Assembly: GCA_944326735.1 (NCBI GenBank)
Contig: CALVFC010000022.1
Coordinates: 1 to 15,102, forward strand
Source: an uncultured Limosilactobacillus sp.
GTDB lineage: Bacteria > Bacillota > Bacilli > Lactobacillales > Lactobacillaceae
Length of the DNA stretch: 15,102 bases
Direction: 5' to 3'
Below are positions 14,324 through 15,102 of the stretch, in pieces. Below the pieces are notes generated by a model. It did no database searches, was not told where the DNA came from, and saw nothing but the letters and a program-made list of their open reading frames with translations. Positions within the stretch are counted from its first letter, which is position 1, and the number at the start of each line of letters is the position of its first letter. Position numbers and translations under genes: made by a program.

Positions 14324-14347
14324 TAATGGGTAAAGTTATGTTAACCT
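14319..14347 (+). promoter_or_regulatory. Candidate ndk promoter
   Basis: TTTCAT (14319-14324), a 17-base spacer ending in TGT, and TAACCT (14342-14347), giving an extended -10 with weak hexamers. A second similar element, TGT-TAAACA (14353-14361), lies 14 bases on but would start transcription at the ribosome-binding site. Placement is uncertain, and readthrough from helD is possible. Confidence 0.3.
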
Positions 14348-14368
14348 GTATATGTTAAACATGCATGC

Positions 14369-14374
14369 AAGGAG
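14369..14374 (+). promoter_or_regulatory. Ribosome-binding site deciding the ndk start
   Basis: AAGGAG lies nine bases before ATG 14384 and directly abuts the in-frame TTG 14375, which is therefore not the start. Confidence 0.75.
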
Positions 14375-14383
14375 TTGTTTCAA

Positions 14384-14824
14384 ATGGTTAAAGATGAATA
14401 CACATTAGTATTAGTAAAGCCTGATGGTGTTAAGACCCGTCACATTGGTGAAATTATTACCCGGATCGAACGGAAGGGCTACAAGATTGAAGCATTAAAG
14501 ATGATTCAACCAACTGAAGAATTTCTTCGTCAACACTACGCAGACAAGGTTGACAAGCCATTCTTCCCAGAACTGTTGGAATACATGACTGAAGGCCCAA
14601 TCGTGGGGATCGTTGTTTCTGGAACAAACGTTATCAAGGCCATTCACAACATGGCCGGGGCAACGAACCCTGTTGAAGCCGAATGGGGAACTATCCGTGG
14701 TGACTACGGTCGTGAATGGCCAGATGGCAACCTGCGGAACATCGTCCACACTTCTGATGAACCAGCTTCTGCTACGAAGGAAATCAAGATTTGGTTCCCA
14801 GAATTCAAGTTCGTTCAAGGCTAA
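14384..14824 (+). CDS. ndk: Nucleoside diphosphate kinase
   Basis: A 146-residue NDK, of normal length. It passes the gamma phosphate of ATP to NDPs and dNDPs through a phosphohistidine, balancing nucleotide pools in the cytoplasm. The N terminus has TLVLVKPDGVK (Lys12), the middle has MAGATNP and GTIRGDYG, and the active-site His122 lies in RNIVHTSD. The usual HGSD reads HTSD here, and a short GREWPDGNLRN stretch precedes the histidine in place of the common D-x-x-R-N spacing. Both look like lineage features rather than damage. Codon use is markedly biased (for example repeated AAG, GAA and CCA), suggesting high expression. It is followed by a strong terminator shared with the convergent AraC-type gene. 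Confidence 0.95.
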   Translation: MVKDEYTLVLVKPDGVKTRHIGEIITRIERKGYKIEALKMIQPTEEFLRQHYADKVDKPFFPELLEYMTEGPIVGIVVSGTNVIKAIHNMAGATNPVEAEWGTIRGDYGREWPDGNLRNIVHTSDEPASATKEIKIWFPEFKFVQG

Positions 14825-14843
14825 AAATTTAACTTTATACAAC

Positions 14844-14879
14844 AAAAGGTCTCTGCCATTATGTGGCAGGGACCTTTTT
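14844..14879. terminator. Bidirectional terminator, ndk / AraC-type gene
   Basis: AAAAGGTCTCTGCCA (14844-14858) pairs with TGGCAGGGACCTTTT (14864-14878) through 15 bp including one wobble pair. The loop is TTATG and five Ts lie at the 3' end. It has A-rich left and T-rich right flanks, so it works for both directions. Confidence 0.9.
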
Positions 14880-14885
14880 GGTCAA

Positions 14886-15102
14886 TCAGTATCGTACCCG
14901 TTGCCGGTACACTTTCGGACTAAAGCCGCTTGATCGTTTGAACGCCTTTGAGAAAGTAAATTCATCCTTATAGCCGACCCGGTGAGCAATTACCTGGACC
15001 GGTTCTTCAGTGTCCCGTAATAGTTGGCTCGCATCATCCATCCGGATCTGCGTTAGGTATTTCTGCGGTGAAATATTCATCTTGTTTTTGAACAGGGTAT
15101 AC
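14886..15102 (-). CDS. AraC-family regulator, C-terminal part
   Basis: About 71 residues of an open frame that runs off the right edge, so the N-terminal part is missing. The visible portion is the second half of an AraC/XylS double helix-turn-helix: the linker FKNKMNISPQKYLTQIR leads into the second HTH with VIAHRVGYKDEFTFSKAFKR and the closing GFSPKVYRQ. Sensory domains of this family lie upstream, so ligand and targets cannot be inferred; many relatives control sugar use or stress genes. The ATG at 15080 is internal and should not be taken as the start. The gene is convergent with ndk and shares its terminator. Confidence 0.88.
   Translation of the reverse strand, partial: YTLFKNKMNISPQKYLTQIRMDDASQLLRDTEEPVQVIAHRVGYKDEFTFSKAFKRSSGFSPKVYRQRVRY

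Noticed and set aside
1..15102. Mobile element, prophage, CRISPR array or anti-phage island.
   Set aside because: No transposase, integrase, terminal repeats, regularly spaced repeats or toxin-antitoxin pair was seen. Genes are housekeeping or stress-related, with uniform codon style.

Overview
The window reads as chromosomal core sequence of a Gram-positive of the Lactobacillaceae, most likely a Limosilactobacillus-type heterofermenter. This rests on moderate GC content, strong AGGAGG ribosome-binding sites, frequent GTG/TTG starts, a T-box leader, a LexA/DinR-type SOS box, a HelD gene and the family resemblance of the proteins. Species assignment from this stretch alone is a guess. I see no phage, insertion sequence, CRISPR array, plasmid or defence-island signature, and I did not find a convincing undescribed system.

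Layout. 1-1504: the tail of a MarR-like regulator, then a 14-helix drug-efflux MFS protein. 1507-1711: a tRNA-Thr(GGU) gene with its promoter, ending at a hairpin shared with the convergent gene that follows. 1716-2384 (minus): a DedA/TVP38-type membrane protein. 2541-5211: a promoter, a T-box leader whose specifier reads ATG (Met), and two adjacent PLP enzymes (metC-like, then metI-like) that interconvert sulfur amino acids. 5240-7874: a three-gene unit encoding a small alarmone synthetase, an OmpR-type response regulator and a sensor kinase, the same order as the relPRS operon of Streptococcus mutans. 7880-9166 (minus): a Y-family UvrX-type DNA polymerase with a LexA box at its start. 9247-10593 (minus): a ClC chloride/proton exchanger. 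10717-11883 (plus): a NapA-type sodium/proton antiporter, divergent from the ClC gene. 11975-14290: HelD, the RNA polymerase recycling motor. 14384-14824: nucleoside diphosphate kinase. 14886-15102 (minus): the C-terminal end of an AraC-type regulator.

Working logic. Much of the window concerns adjustment to stress and nutrient state. Uncharged tRNA-Met would release the metC-metI transcript. The alarmone synthetase is genetically tied to a membrane signal. The translesion polymerase would be induced by DNA damage. The two ion/proton exchangers share one 123-bp intergenic region and would balance chloride, sodium and internal pH. HelD acts on stalled RNA polymerase. Several starts given here are shorter than the longest possible reading frame, because Shine-Dalgarno spacing points to an internal start codon.
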